Origin: Arthrobacter cavernae
Lineage (GTDB): Bacteria; Actinomycetota; Actinomycetes; Actinomycetales; Micrococcaceae
Direction: 5' to 3'
NCBI RefSeq assembly: GCF_017368795.1
Contig: NZ_JAFNLL010000028.1
Location: 1 to 64,000 of the forward strand
Length of the DNA stretch: 64,000 bases
A program made the translations under genes and the position numbers. Within the stretch, counting starts at the first letter, position 1; the number at the start of each line of letters is the position of its first letter. The notes under the pieces are model-generated. The model was not told the origin of the DNA, did no database searches, and worked only from the letters and a program-made list of their open reading frames with translations. This document shows positions 17,506 through 26,286 of this stretch, piece after piece.

Positions 17506-19805
17506 TACTGCGGCGCAGCCGCTGGCTCCAGCCGGACAACCACCGACTTAGAGGCCGGGGTGTTGCTGCCTTCGGCTGTCGAGTCCAGTGGCACCAGGAC
17601 GTTTGCTTCCGGATAGTAGGCAGTCGCGCACCCCCGGGCTGTCGGGTACGAGATCAGCCGCAGCTGCCGCAGAACCCGGTCCACGCCGTCGTCGGCTTCG
17701 CTGTGGACGTCCACATAGCCGCCGTCGCTGAGGCCCAGCTCCGCCAGGTCCCCGGGGTGGACGAACAGGACCATCCGGCCCTTTTTCACGCCCCGGTAGC
17801 GGTCGTTCAGGCTGTACATGGTGGTGTTGAACTGGTCGTGGGACCGCACACTCTGCAGCAGCAGGCGGCCGGCCGGCACCTGGATGGTCTCCAGCGCGTT
17901 GACCGTGAACATCGCCTTTCCGGTGGCCGTGGGGAAGCTGCGTTCGTCCCGCGGCCCATGCGGCAGGACGAAGCCGCCGCTGTGCCGGATTTTCGTGTTG
18001 AAGTCCTCGAAGCCCGGAACAACATGCGAGATGTGCTCGCGCACCGCATCGTAGTTGCCTTCCAGGGCCGCCCAGTCCGCCGGAACACTGTCGCCAAGCA
18101 CCGCCCGTGCGAGCCGGCACACGATCGACACCTCTGACAGTGCATCCGCCGAGATCGGTTCGAGTCGCCCGGCCGAGGCGTGCACCGCGCAGACCGTGTC
18201 CTCCACGGTCACGAACTGTTCCCCGCCGGCCTGGCGGTCGATTTCGGTGCGGCCCAGGGCGGGCAGGATCAGCGCCTGTTCACCGACCACGGCGTGGGAG
18301 CGGTTCAGCTTGGTTGAGATCTGCACCGAAAGCCGGGTGCTGCGAACCGCGGCCTCGGCCACGGCGGTGTCGGAAACCGCGTGCACCAGGTTTCCGCCGA
18401 GGGCGATGAGCACCTTGATCCGGCCGTCCCGCATGCCGCGGATGCTGTCGACGACGTCCACGCCGTCCTTGCGTGGCGGCTCGAACCCGAACTCCTGCTG
18501 CAGGGCGTCCAGGAATCTTGGCGGCATCTTTTCCCAGATGCCCATGGTGCGGTCGCCCTGGACGTTGCTGTGGCCGCGGATGGGCGAGGGGCCGGCCCCG
18601 GGCTTGCCGATGTTGCCGCGCAGGAGCAGGAGGTTGACGATTTCCTTGATGGTCGGCACGGCCTTCTTGTGCTGGGTCAGTCCCATGGCCCAGGTGATGA
18701 TGACCCTCTCCGCGCGCAGGTAGCGGGCAGCCAGTTCGTCGATTTCCCCGCTCCGCAGGCCGGTCGCGGCCAGCACCTCCTGTTCGTCCAGGTCCGCCAA
18801 GTGCGCTTGGAATTCGGCCAGGCCCTGGCAGTGTTCGGCCAGGAAGGCGTGGTCCAGGACAGTCCCGGGCGCCTTCGCCTCGGCATCCAGGACGCGTTTG
18901 GAGACGGCCTGCAGCAACGCCATGTCGCCGGCCAGGCGGATCTGCAGGAACTGGTCCGCCAGGTCCGTGCCCTTGCCGATCAGGCCGCGGGGCCGCTGCG
19001 GGTTCTTGAAGTTGATCAGTCCGGCTTCCGGGAGCGGGTTCACCGCGACGATGCTGGCGCCGGCCAGCTTTGCCTCTTCCAGGGCGGTCAGCATCCGCGG
19101 ATGGCAGGTTCCCGGATTCTGGCCCATGATGATGATCAGCTCCGCCTTGGCGAAGTCCGTGTAGCTGACGGCGGACTTGCCCACGCCGATGGTCTCCCCC
19201 ATGGCCAGCCCGGTGGACTCGTGGCACATGTTGGAGCAGTCGGGCAGGTTGTTGGTCCCGAAGGCGCGCACGAACAACTGGTAGAGGAAGGCCGCCTCGT
19301 TGCTGGTGCGTCCGCTGGTGTAGAAGGTGGCCTGGTCCGGTGAGTCCAGGGAGTGGAGTTCCCGGGCGATGATGCCGAACGCCTCGTCCCAGCTGACCGG
19401 CCGGTAGTGCTCCGATCCGGCCGGCTTGTAGACCGGTTCCACCAGCCGGCCCTGCTGGCCAAGCCAGTATTCGGAGCGGCCGGCGAGCGAGCCGACGTCG
19501 TTCTCGTCCCAGAACCCGGCAGGGATCTTCAGCGGATCGGCTTCCCAGCCCACTGCCTTGGCGCCGTTCTCGCAGAACTCCGCCAGCTTGCGGTCAGGTG
19601 GATCGGGCCAGGCGCAGCTCATGCAATCGAAGCCGTCTTTTTGGTTCATCGCCCGCAGGGTCTTCCAAGCGCGGGCCGGACCCATCTGCTGGACGGCGTG
19701 CGGCAGGGTTTCGGTGAGGCTGGGCAGGCCCGCGGCTGATCGCTTCGGCGCGCTCACGCGCAGCTCGGCGTCGCTATCGTGGACCACCGGCGGTTTCCTG
19801 TCCAT
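17502..19805 (-). CDS. Molybdopterin-dependent oxidoreductase, FdhF/YdeP family alpha subunit
   Basis: A 767-residue cytosolic enzyme of the YdeP-type formate-dehydrogenase-like family. N-terminal DGFDCMSCAWPDPPDR is the family signature and holds only part of the usual 4Fe-4S cysteines. Molybdopterin domain sequence follows: VSWDEAFGIIARELHSL, TSGRTSNEAAFLYQLF, NNLPDCSNMCHESTG, MGQNPGTCHPRML, GPSPIRGHSNVQGDRT. The C-terminal MoCo-binding domain includes SHDQFNTTMYSLNDRYRGV. No selenocysteine codon is apparent. No other formate-dehydrogenase subunit, fdhD or moco gene lies nearby. Substrate is unknown; E. coli YdeP is linked to acid resistance. Confidence 0.92.
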   Translation of the reverse strand: MDRKPPVVHDSDAELRVSAPKRSAAGLPSLTETLPHAVQQMGPARAWKTLRAMNQKDGFDCMSCAWPDPPDRKLAEFCENGAKAVGWEADPLKIPAGFWDENDVGSLAGRSEYWLGQQGRLVEPVYKPAGSEHYRPVSWDEAFGIIARELHSLDSPDQATFYTSGRTSNEAAFLYQLFVRAFGTNNLPDCSNMCHESTGLAMGETIGVGKSAVSYTDFAKAELIIIMGQNPGTCHPRMLTALEEAKLAGASIVAVNPLPEAGLINFKNPQRPRGLIGKGTDLADQFLQIRLAGDMALLQAVSKRVLDAEAKAPGTVLDHAFLAEHCQGLAEFQAHLADLDEQEVLAATGLRSGEIDELAARYLRAERVIITWAMGLTQHKKAVPTIKEIVNLLLLRGNIGKPGAGPSPIRGHSNVQGDRTMGIWEKMPPRFLDALQQEFGFEPPRKDGVDVVDSIRGMRDGRIKVLIALGGNLVHAVSDTAVAEAAVRSTRLSVQISTKLNRSHAVVGEQALILPALGRTEIDRQAGGEQFVTVEDTVCAVHASAGRLEPISADALSEVSIVCRLARAVLGDSVPADWAALEGNYDAVREHISHVVPGFEDFNTKIRHSGGFVLPHGPRDERSFPTATGKAMFTVNALETIQVPAGRLLLQSVRSHDQFNTTMYSLNDRYRGVKKGRMVLFVHPGDLAELGLSDGGYVDVHSEADDGVDRVLRQLRLISYPTARGCATAYYPEANVLVPLDSTAEGSNTPASKSVVVRLEPAAAPQY

Positions 19806-19964
19806 CGGCTAGCACCTTCCCTTCGCAGGCAGGCATCCATGGACCATGGAGGTCTGGCGTCCAGCCTAGCCCCGGCGGTGCCGGCCTTCAACGGCCCGCG
19901 CTCCCGCGGCGGGCCCACAGCCGGGCCTCCGGCGGCCCCGGCCCGTCAATACAGGCGCCCCGGC

Positions 19965-20729
19965 TCAGACCAGCAGGCTCCGGAAGTCGCCGTCGACGAT
20001 TTCCGCGTAGCCCGCGTACGCCTTGATGACAGCTTCCTCCACGGCCGGGACGTCCAGGTGCGGCAGGAGATCGTTGGCGGCGCCGGCGGTGGCCGGGTCC
20101 CAGTCGAGGCCGAGGGCGGCGTAGCTGGCGGTCAGCACCTCACGGATGGGGACGGAGTTCTCCACCACCACCACGGAGCTGAACAGCCAGCCGCCGGACA
20201 CCACGCGCTGGGCGGTGCCGATGAGCTTGACCTGGTGGGCCGGGAAGTCGGGGTCCTGGCCGTGGACGCTGAACTCGCCGGGGCAGTACTCCCCCGGGAT
20301 TTCGCCGACGGCGGCGGGGACGCCGACGCTGCGCAGCGCACCGGCCAGCAGCTCGCCGAACTCGGAGAAACGGGCCTTGGCGCGCACAATCGCGTCAGGA
20401 TGCGGCTCCACATGGTCGATCACCAGGGTCCCCTCGTGATACGCGGCCGCGCGGCCGCCGGCCTTGCGCACCAGCGGCTCGAAGCCGAGTTCCCGGCAGG
20501 CATCCGCGGCCGCGGCGAAGCCCGGCAAATTGGCGTCGCGCTGCCCGAAGGCCACGGTGGGCCGCGGCCGGTAGAGGCGCAGCGTGGGGCCGAGCTGCCC
20601 TGTCCGGGCGCGGCGCAGGAGCTCCAGGCCGAAGTCAAGGTCCTCGGCCGCCCCCAGCGTTTCCTTTTGCCGGACAACGGTCAGGGTCTTGTGCTCCGCG
20701 TTTTGGTGACCGGCGGCTGCCTGGGCCAT
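19965..20729 (-). CDS. Lipoate-protein ligase A family protein
   Basis: A 254-residue protein of the BPL/LplA/LipB fold. Characteristic segments: LRLYRPRPTVAFGQRD, LVRKAGGRAAAYHEGTLVID (variant of the RRxxGGGxVYHD loop), and VKLIGTAQRVVSGGWL, which holds the conserved lysine. It should attach lipoate or octanoate to carrier proteins, or act as a related amidotransferase. The ATG at 20729 overlaps the stop of the thioesterase gene upstream (ATGA), so the two are co-translated. The glycine loop is slightly atypical, so true ligase activity is likely but not certain. Confidence 0.85.
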   Translation of the reverse strand: MAQAAAGHQNAEHKTLTVVRQKETLGAAEDLDFGLELLRRARTGQLGPTLRLYRPRPTVAFGQRDANLPGFAAAADACRELGFEPLVRKAGGRAAAYHEGTLVIDHVEPHPDAIVRAKARFSEFGELLAGALRSVGVPAAVGEIPGEYCPGEFSVHGQDPDFPAHQVKLIGTAQRVVSGGWLFSSVVVVENSVPIREVLTASYAALGLDWDPATAGAANDLLPHLDVPAVEEAVIKAYAGYAEIVDGDFRSLLV

Positions 20730-21550
20730 CAGCCCTTCCTCAGGGTCAGGATCTGCTCGGCGCGGCCAAAGGGGCCATTGAGGTCGTGCAGCACCGTGGA
20801 GGTGAGTCCGATGCCGTCGCTGCCGAAGGAGACGGCGTTGTCCAGGCCCAGCCATTCGCCGGCGGGCGCACGGTACATGTGGATCTGCAGGTCCACGTTG
20901 GGGAAGATGTAGCTGTCCTTGCCCGGGGGGACGCGGGCCGCGATGCCATTGGCGGTGTCCACGAGCCCCATGAGCCGTGCAAGGTCGCTGCTGTCCGCGG
21001 TGTCGGTCAACGGGCGCTCCGTACGGATCCAGACCTTGCCCGAGCCCGCACGGTGGCCCTCGGCCATGCGCAATTCGAGCGAGCGGATGTAGCCGCCGGG
21101 CCACACGCTGGCACCATCCCACGGCTTGCATTCGTCCGGCGGCGGCATGGACGGGTCCTCGACGGCGGCCACGGCGCTGGTGTCGCTGGTGACCATGCGC
21201 CAGGCGGTGGCCCGGATGGCAACGCGCCCGCCCGCCGAGAGTTCGGCCTGGAGCAGTTCAATGGTCCGGCCCGGGCGCAGCGTGGTGGTGGTGATCTCGA
21301 ATTCGCCGCCGGGGATCAGGCCCAGGATTTCGTAGCTGATCCGTGCCATGCGGACATCGTCGCGGGGCTCATGCCGGTCCAGCGCATCTGCCAGGATGCC
21401 GGACGCCGGCGCCATGTGCTGCTCGTGGGGATTCCAGGCGCCCTGCGCATGGATGGTGGATCGGAAGCGCCCGCCGCCGAGGGACTGGTAGTAGAAGTCG
21501 CCGTCTGCCAGCTCCGGTAGTGCTGTAGTCAACTCTGACCCTTTCGCCAT
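20729..21550 (-). CDS. Acyl-CoA thioesterase-like double-hotdog protein
   Basis: A 273-residue protein with two hotdog-type halves. The first has GRFRSTIHAQGAWNPHEQHMAPASGILADALD and ARISYEILGLIPGGEFEITT; the second has WIRTERPL and IFPNVDLQIHMYRAPAGEWLGLDN, typical of the TesB-like/thioesterase-family fold. It probably hydrolyses an acyl-CoA in the cytosol. It overlaps the lipoate ligase gene, suggesting a shared role in acyl-group metabolism. Confidence 0.85.
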   Translation of the reverse strand: MAKGSELTTALPELADGDFYYQSLGGGRFRSTIHAQGAWNPHEQHMAPASGILADALDRHEPRDDVRMARISYEILGLIPGGEFEITTTTLRPGRTIELLQAELSAGGRVAIRATAWRMVTSDTSAVAAVEDPSMPPPDECKPWDGASVWPGGYIRSLELRMAEGHRAGSGKVWIRTERPLTDTADSSDLARLMGLVDTANGIAARVPPGKDSYIFPNVDLQIHMYRAPAGEWLGLDNAVSFGSDGIGLTSTVLHDLNGPFGRAEQILTLRKG

Positions 21551-21611
21551 TTCAGCTGTGCAAGTCAGACCACTTTATCCGCTGCGGAGGAATGCGCCCG
21601 ACGCCGCCGAG

Positions 21612-22139
21612 TCAGCGTCGCGCGAATCCGTCCGGATCGCCGTCGCTGGTTATCACCTGGCCCGCGCGCGAAAGGAGCGCTGCCCGGCGTAACCACGGAT
21701 CTGCGTCCGCAGCCCAGCGGTCCAGGACGCGCTCCGCGCGTTCCCTCGCCTGCCCCTCAAGTCCGGCCAGCAGCGGGCGGACGACGTCGGCGGCCAAGGG
21801 GTCTGCCAGCTCACGCGTGCCTGCTTGCCTCAGGAAGCCCTCGAGGCGCGTGAGATCTGTGTTGAGGAGGACTCCAACTTTGGTCTGCAGAAGGACGACG
21901 GCGGCCAGCCGCCGCTCGAAGACCGGTTCGACCCACAGTTCGGAACTCAACGCGGTGATGTCATCATGGCCGAGATTCTTGTGCCGGTTCAGGGCGTCGC
22001 GGACCGTCCCGCGAACCGCCCCTACCGAGGCACCGTAGACCTTCAGGCTGCCGCCGAGGCGCCCGCGGGTTTCCATGGCCTTTTCCCATGAGGATTCACG
22101 CTGCAGCGCGAGGTCCACGAATTCACCGGCGTCACTCAC
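21612..22139 (-). pseudogene. AlkD-like DNA alkylation repair protein, C-terminally truncated
   Basis: A 175-residue HEAT-repeat protein resembling AlkD-type DNA glycosylases, which excise alkylated bases without base flipping. Family-like sequence: SSWEKAMETRGRL, YGASVGAVRGTVRDALNRHKNL, LWVEPVFERRLAAVVLL and AADADPWLRRAALLS. Full-length members have about 230 residues. Here the protein stops right after DGDPDGFARR, where normal proteins continue with a helix carrying FFIRKAIGWxLR. No remnant of that helix is visible before the next gene. The missing part includes residues that contact DNA, so the product may be inactive. Confidence 0.65.
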
Positions 22140-22151
22140 GCGTCCATTCTG

Positions 22152-22970
22152 TCAGTACAAGAAAATCGGCAGCCAGTCGCGGTTGTGCGCGTGCACCAGT
22201 GCGAGGAACAGCACGACGTCGAAGAGCAGGTGCACTGACACGACATAGCTGAGCGACTTGGTCAGCTTGAAGGTGTAGCCCTGCAGCAGCGCGAACGGGA
22301 ACGTCAGGAGTGGCCCCCAGGCTTGGTACCCGATCTCCCACAGGAACGACGAGAAGACCACTGCCTGCAGGATGTTGGCGAGCCAGTCCGGGAAGTGCCG
22401 CCGCAGCAAGGTGAAGGTGGTGCAGACAAAGAACAGCTCGTCCCAAATACCAACAGCGTTCACGCCAAGGAAGAGCCTCCAGAAGATGGTGGGCTCGGAG
22501 GCATCCGGCCAGTTCTGATACACCTCCGTGCGGATCAGGTAGACCGGCAGAATGAAGTAGCCGAGAACTACCACAGCGATCAGGTACAGTTTCGCGCTCA
22601 ACGGCCATTTGCGGCCCGTGTTCACAGGAAATCTGATGATCTTCTCGCGGTATACGAACCGCGACACCAGCCACGGCACCAGCACGGCCAACGCAAGTGC
22701 ACCACCCATGAGGGTCATGTGCGGGATGCTCAAATCGGCGTTCAGCGGAACCAGGCTGATGATCACCATTCCCGCCGCGATCAGCGCGAGGTGCCGCACG
22801 AATTCGCGGTCGATGACTGCGGCCGTGACCAGGCTCAAGGCGAGCACGCTGTAGCCCATGAGGTCGTTCTCGACTCCGAAAATCAGCACGCCAGACACCG
22901 AGAGCAGTACCGCTGGCGCCAGCTTCCAAGTGAGCGCGCTACGCGGTGCTTGAGTCGAGATCGAGGTCAC
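22152..22970 (-). CDS. CPBP-type intramembrane protein with degenerate protease motifs
   Basis: A 272-residue membrane protein with about seven to eight helices. The C-terminal half has the CPBP/Abi outline. Motif 1, normally EExxxR, reads DELFFV (near residue 178), so the first Glu is Asp and the Arg is missing. Motif 2, normally FxxxH, reads FSSFLW without His. Motif 3 HLLFD keeps its His. CPBP proteins are prenyl-protease-like enzymes or immunity proteins. Loss of two motif residues suggests a non-proteolytic homologue. The start lies next to the divergent 23126 gene; the 3' end is 12 bases from the AlkD-like gene. Confidence 0.72.
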   Translation of the reverse strand: MTSISTQAPRSALTWKLAPAVLLSVSGVLIFGVENDLMGYSVLALSLVTAAVIDREFVRHLALIAAGMVIISLVPLNADLSIPHMTLMGGALALAVLVPWLVSRFVYREKIIRFPVNTGRKWPLSAKLYLIAVVVLGYFILPVYLIRTEVYQNWPDASEPTIFWRLFLGVNAVGIWDELFFVCTTFTLLRRHFPDWLANILQAVVFSSFLWEIGYQAWGPLLTFPFALLQGYTFKLTKSLSYVVSVHLLFDVVLFLALVHAHNRDWLPIFLY

Positions 22971-23125
22971 CCCTCCAGCTTGTCAGCGACGGCCACTTCA
23001 GGAAACGCCGCTGGCAGCTTTGTGCCTGGCAGAACGCGAGCGCCGGCGCATGATGGTGCTTGCCATTCTTCTCGGAAACATGGCCGAGAAGGCAATTCAC
23101 CAAATCGCCGAATGCAAGGACACAA

Positions 23126-23794
23126 ATGCGGATAGTTTCCTGGAACTGCGCCATGGCTTACCACAAGAAGCGCCACCTGATCGAGTCGCTGGAGCCTGAT
23201 GTGATAATTCTGCAGGAGGTCTCCCGGAAGGACATCGAGGCCGGCGAGCAACCGTTCGCGGCATGGGCCGGGTCGAACCCCAACAAGGGACTGGGTGTCA
23301 TCGGATGCACCCCCGGTTCCTATGCGCTCGGCCCGGCAGATCCGGCACTGCCTTGGCATATCCCGTTCACCGCGGACGGACTCAACGTCATCGCTTTGTG
23401 GGCGCATCAGTTGACCAGGGAACTTCGCTATGTGCGGGTCACCCACGACATCGCGGACCAACATGCCACGCTCCTCGGATCCGCTCGTAGCCTCATCATG
23501 GGTGATTTCAACAGCAATTCAACGTGGGACAGGGAACATCCCGGCCGGAACCACACGATGCTGGTCGACAAGTTGGACCAGCTGGGACTGGACAGCGTCT
23601 TTCACCGTCAGTCAGACGCCGCGCAGGGTTCGGAGATGGATAAGACGTATTTTCACAGGCGCAAACTCCAGTTCGGCCATCACATCGACTACGCCTTCCT
23701 GACCAAGGGAGTCGACGCAAGGCTCGAGCTCGGCACTCCTGACACCTGGCTGCAGCACAGTGATCACATGCCCCTCATTCTGGACGTGGTGTAG
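23126..23794 (+). CDS. Endonuclease/exonuclease/phosphatase family protein
   Basis: A 222-residue DNase I-fold protein. Catalytic motifs: WNCAMAY (Asn), the metal-binding Glu in VIILQEVSRKD, LIMGDFNSNS (D-x-N), the His/Asp region HIDYAF, and terminal SDHMPLIL with the general-base His. The fold serves nucleases, phosphatases and sphingomyelinases; the substrate is unknown. The ATG at 23126 has GCAAGG upstream. There is no signal peptide, so it is cytosolic. It is slightly less GC-rich than its neighbours. Confidence 0.87.
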   Translation: MRIVSWNCAMAYHKKRHLIESLEPDVIILQEVSRKDIEAGEQPFAAWAGSNPNKGLGVIGCTPGSYALGPADPALPWHIPFTADGLNVIALWAHQLTRELRYVRVTHDIADQHATLLGSARSLIMGDFNSNSTWDREHPGRNHTMLVDKLDQLGLDSVFHRQSDAAQGSEMDKTYFHRRKLQFGHHIDYAFLTKGVDARLELGTPDTWLQHSDHMPLILDVV

Positions 23795-23890
23795 CGGCAG
23801 ACAGAGCGCCCGAGCAGACGTTCGTGCACGGCCACGGCGGCAAGGAGTGGACCGCCCGGACGGACACCGACTCCGCCAACATGCGCACCC

Positions 23891-24865
23891 TCAGACGTAC
23901 TGACCGAACCAGGCCAGCGTGTCGTTCCAAGCAGCAGTCGCCTGCGCCTCGACGTAGCGCGGTCCCGTGTCATTGTGGAACGCGTGGTCGACGCCGGGAT
24001 AGACCGTGAGCTGGTGTCGGACGTTCGTGGCAGCCAGGGCATCGCGGAGCGCCGGCATTGCGCCGGTGATCCTCTGGTCCAGTTCGGCGTAGACGCCAAA
24101 GACCGCCGGCTTGATGTTAGGGACCTTGTTCAGATCGGGAGCGGGTCCGTAAAACGCTGCGGTGGCTTTCAGCCCGGATATTTCCGTCGCCGCCTGCCAG
24201 GTAATGCCGCCGCCAAAGCAGTAGCCGTTCATGACAATCCGCCCCTGGTCGACGAAGTCCTGTGACCGCAGGTAATCGAATCCTGCGGAGAAGTCGGACA
24301 CGTGGCGTTGGGCTCCCGCCTGCGTCAGTGCACCGGGGACGGCGTCCGGATCCATTGATGCCGTCCCGCCTTCCCTGCTCAGGAGGTCCAGGGCCAGGGC
24401 TGCGTAGCCGGCCTTCGCGAAGCGGCGGGCCACGTCCTGGATGTGGGGTGTGAGTCCACGGTTTTCGTGGCAGATCAGCACCGCGGGGCCGGCCTTGCCG
24501 CCCTCCGGCCGGGCAAGGTACCCGCTGATCTCGGCGCCGGCGGACGGGAACTTCACCGTTGCAGTCGTCAGGCCGGGGGCGCCTTCCGGGACGGACAGCG
24601 GGCTCTTGGCACCGGGGACGGCTCCTGTGGTGGATGTCCCTGCCGACGAGGCCCCGGATGACGTGGGTGTGGGCATGGGGTCGGTGCTGCGTGGCAGTTC
24701 CCCCGGGGTGCAGCCGACCAGCGCCATTGCGGCCGCTGCTGCGGCCATGCTGCCGGTGATGAAGGCCACGCGCCGCGTAAACGTGTGCCGGGACATGGCG
24801 CCGGAACGGTAGTCGTCGAAGAATTCCTCGATCAGGTACTTCTCAAACTTGCCAAGCTGGGTCAT
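23891..24865 (-). CDS. Exported dienelactone hydrolase-family lipoprotein
   Basis: A 324-residue alpha/beta hydrolase. The N-terminus has a twin-arginine-like signal (TFTRRVAFITG), a hydrophobic stretch, and a lipobox ALVGC near residue 60, so it is probably a Tat-exported lipoprotein. A Ser/Thr/Pro linker follows. The DLH triad is visible: Cys in MNGYCFGGGITW, Asp in VYAELDQRITG, and His in GVDHAFHNDTGPRY. CHENRGLTPHI is the family oxyanion region. The substrate is unknown. The C-terminus resembles standard dienelactone hydrolases. Confidence 0.88.
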   Translation of the reverse strand: MTQLGKFEKYLIEEFFDDYRSGAMSRHTFTRRVAFITGSMAAAAAAMALVGCTPGELPRSTDPMPTPTSSGASSAGTSTTGAVPGAKSPLSVPEGAPGLTTATVKFPSAGAEISGYLARPEGGKAGPAVLICHENRGLTPHIQDVARRFAKAGYAALALDLLSREGGTASMDPDAVPGALTQAGAQRHVSDFSAGFDYLRSQDFVDQGRIVMNGYCFGGGITWQAATEISGLKATAAFYGPAPDLNKVPNIKPAVFGVYAELDQRITGAMPALRDALAATNVRHQLTVYPGVDHAFHNDTGPRYVEAQATAAWNDTLAWFGQYV

Positions 24866-24971
24866 GAAGGGCCTCCTGGAGTTTGCCGCATATCCTCCTC
24901 CGAAGCCCGGCATCCGGCAAGGGGCGCCCGAGCGATGGGCTAAGGCGCGAACGAATGAGACACTCGGTTCC

Positions 24972-25862
24972 ATGCGTGAATTAGTCGTTCTCGGCACCGC
25001 CTCCCAGGTCCCGACGCGGGCCCGGAACCACAACGGATACGTGCTCCGTTGGGACGGGGAGGGCCTGCTCTTCGATCCCGGGGAAGGCACCCAGCGGCAG
25101 ATGATCCACGCCGGTGTCTCGGCCTCGGAGATCACACGCATCTGTATCACCCATGTCCACGGTGACCACTGCTTCGGGCTGCCCGGCGTGCTTTCGCGCA
25201 TGGCCCTCGACCGTGTGACGCATCCCGTCCGCCTGCACTATCCCGCCTCCGGGGAGGACATCATCTCGGCGCTCCTAGGCGTCGCCTCCCCCGGTATTGA
25301 CCTGCGACTCTATCCGCACGGGGAGGCCGGGCCAATCGCGCCGGGACTGGAGGTGCGCCCGTTGCTCCACCGCATCGAGACATTCGGATACACGTTGGCC
25401 GAGCCTGACGGCCACAGCCTCATTCCAGAGCGGCTCGCGGCTGCCGGAATTGCGGGTCCCGACGTCGGCCGTCTTCAGCACGACGGAAGCCTGCGAGGCG
25501 TGCGACTGGAAGACGTGAGCGTGCCGCGGCCCGGCCAGCGCTTCGCCTTCGTCATGGACACCGCACCATGTGCCGGAGCCGAGGAGCTCGCAGACGGGGC
25601 CGACCTGCTCGTGGCCGAATCCACCTTCAGCGACGACGACGGCGACCTCGCCAAGCAGCACCGCCACCTCACCGCCGGACAGGCCGGCGCCTTGGCTGCC
25701 GCCGGGGGCGTCATCACGCTGGTCATCACCCACTTCTCGTCACGCTATGCGGACGTCAGCCTGCTCGCTGAACAGGCCCGGGCCCGCGCCGGCGGGGCAA
25801 CTGTTGTGGCTGCAAACGACCTTGACCGGATCGCTTTCCCGAAACGGCGGCCATCGTCGTAG
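24972..25862 (+). CDS. Ribonuclease Z-like MBL-fold protein
   Basis: A 296-residue metallo-beta-lactamase protein of the tRNase Z type. LGTASQVPTRARNHNGYVLRW opens the fold, and LLFDPGEGTQRQM follows. Metal ligands are in THVHGDHCFGLPG (HxHxDH), the aspartate in FAFVMDTAPC, and THFSSRY near the C-terminus. All expected RNase Z elements are present, so it may mature tRNA 3' ends. The ATG at 24972 fits the fold start; a longer frame to 24849 has no similarity. It is divergent from the DLH gene. Confidence 0.87.
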   Translation: MRELVVLGTASQVPTRARNHNGYVLRWDGEGLLFDPGEGTQRQMIHAGVSASEITRICITHVHGDHCFGLPGVLSRMALDRVTHPVRLHYPASGEDIISALLGVASPGIDLRLYPHGEAGPIAPGLEVRPLLHRIETFGYTLAEPDGHSLIPERLAAAGIAGPDVGRLQHDGSLRGVRLEDVSVPRPGQRFAFVMDTAPCAGAEELADGADLLVAESTFSDDDGDLAKQHRHLTAGQAGALAAAGGVITLVITHFSSRYADVSLLAEQARARAGGATVVAANDLDRIAFPKRRPSS

Positions 25863-25889
25863 GTGTGGCCGGAAACAGCCGCGAAGAAG

Positions 25890-26138
25890 TCAGAAGTTGG
25901 CCGGCCAGGAGAGATGTACGTGAGCCTCGGTAGCGTCCGCTCTCATATCCCCGCCGGAAGTATTCCACGAGTCCGTTACAAGAGCATTATTCGCGATGTC
26001 CTCGACAGTCACCGAGATTCCCTTGCCCGCCAATCCAGCTCGTAGCTCTTCTCGAGCCTTGATGATTGCCTGGTCCCGGGTGTGTGGTGCACCCGTTGCG
26101 TCAGAGTAGGGAACCGTAACTGTCCAATAGGCGATCAT
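25890..26138 (-). CDS. Small hypothetical protein
   Basis: An 82-residue open frame starting MIAYWTVTVPYSDATG, with a helix-like middle (RDQAIIKAREELRAGLAGKG) and VTVEDIANNALV. It has no membrane segment and no recognised family. An AAGG lies very close to the ATG. It sits just outside the accessory region, convergent with the RNase Z-like gene. It may be real because composition is protein-like, but no independent support is available. Confidence 0.42.
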   Translation of the reverse strand: MIAYWTVTVPYSDATGAPHTRDQAIIKAREELRAGLAGKGISVTVEDIANNALVTDSWNTSGGDMRADATEAHVHLSWPANF

Positions 26139-26206
26139 GGCCTTACTTTGTCAGCCGAACAACCGAAATTCAACACTCCGAGGCACTATCGAGGCACCAC
26201 CAGGAC

Positions 26207-26237
26207 CAAAAGGGGCGGGCAGCTGCGCTGCCCGCCC
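26207..26237 (-). terminator. Rho-independent terminator downstream of the left nrdF-end copy
   Basis: Stem GGGCGGGCAGC / GCTGCCCGCCC with a 3-base loop, followed on the minus strand by CTTTTGG. It terminates the exported-protein gene at 26283 and lies 17 bases past the nrdF-like end, a layout similar to that at the real nrdF. Confidence 0.75.
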
Positions 26238-26253
26238 TGGGAAGGAGAAAAAA

Positions 26254-26286
26254 CTAGAACTCCCAGTCCTCCTCCTCAGTCGTCAC
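26254..26286 (-). repeat. Copy of the nrdF 3' end (att-like site 1)
   Basis: On the minus strand this reads as codons for VTTEEEDWEF then TAG. The real nrdF ends [10 protein letters not shown] and TAG. The 27 bases up to the stop differ at one position; over 33 bases the match is 29. No nrdF coding sequence precedes it here; the stop codon of the 26283 gene lies within its first bases. A free-standing gene end like this is the mark left by site-specific integration. Confidence 0.85.
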
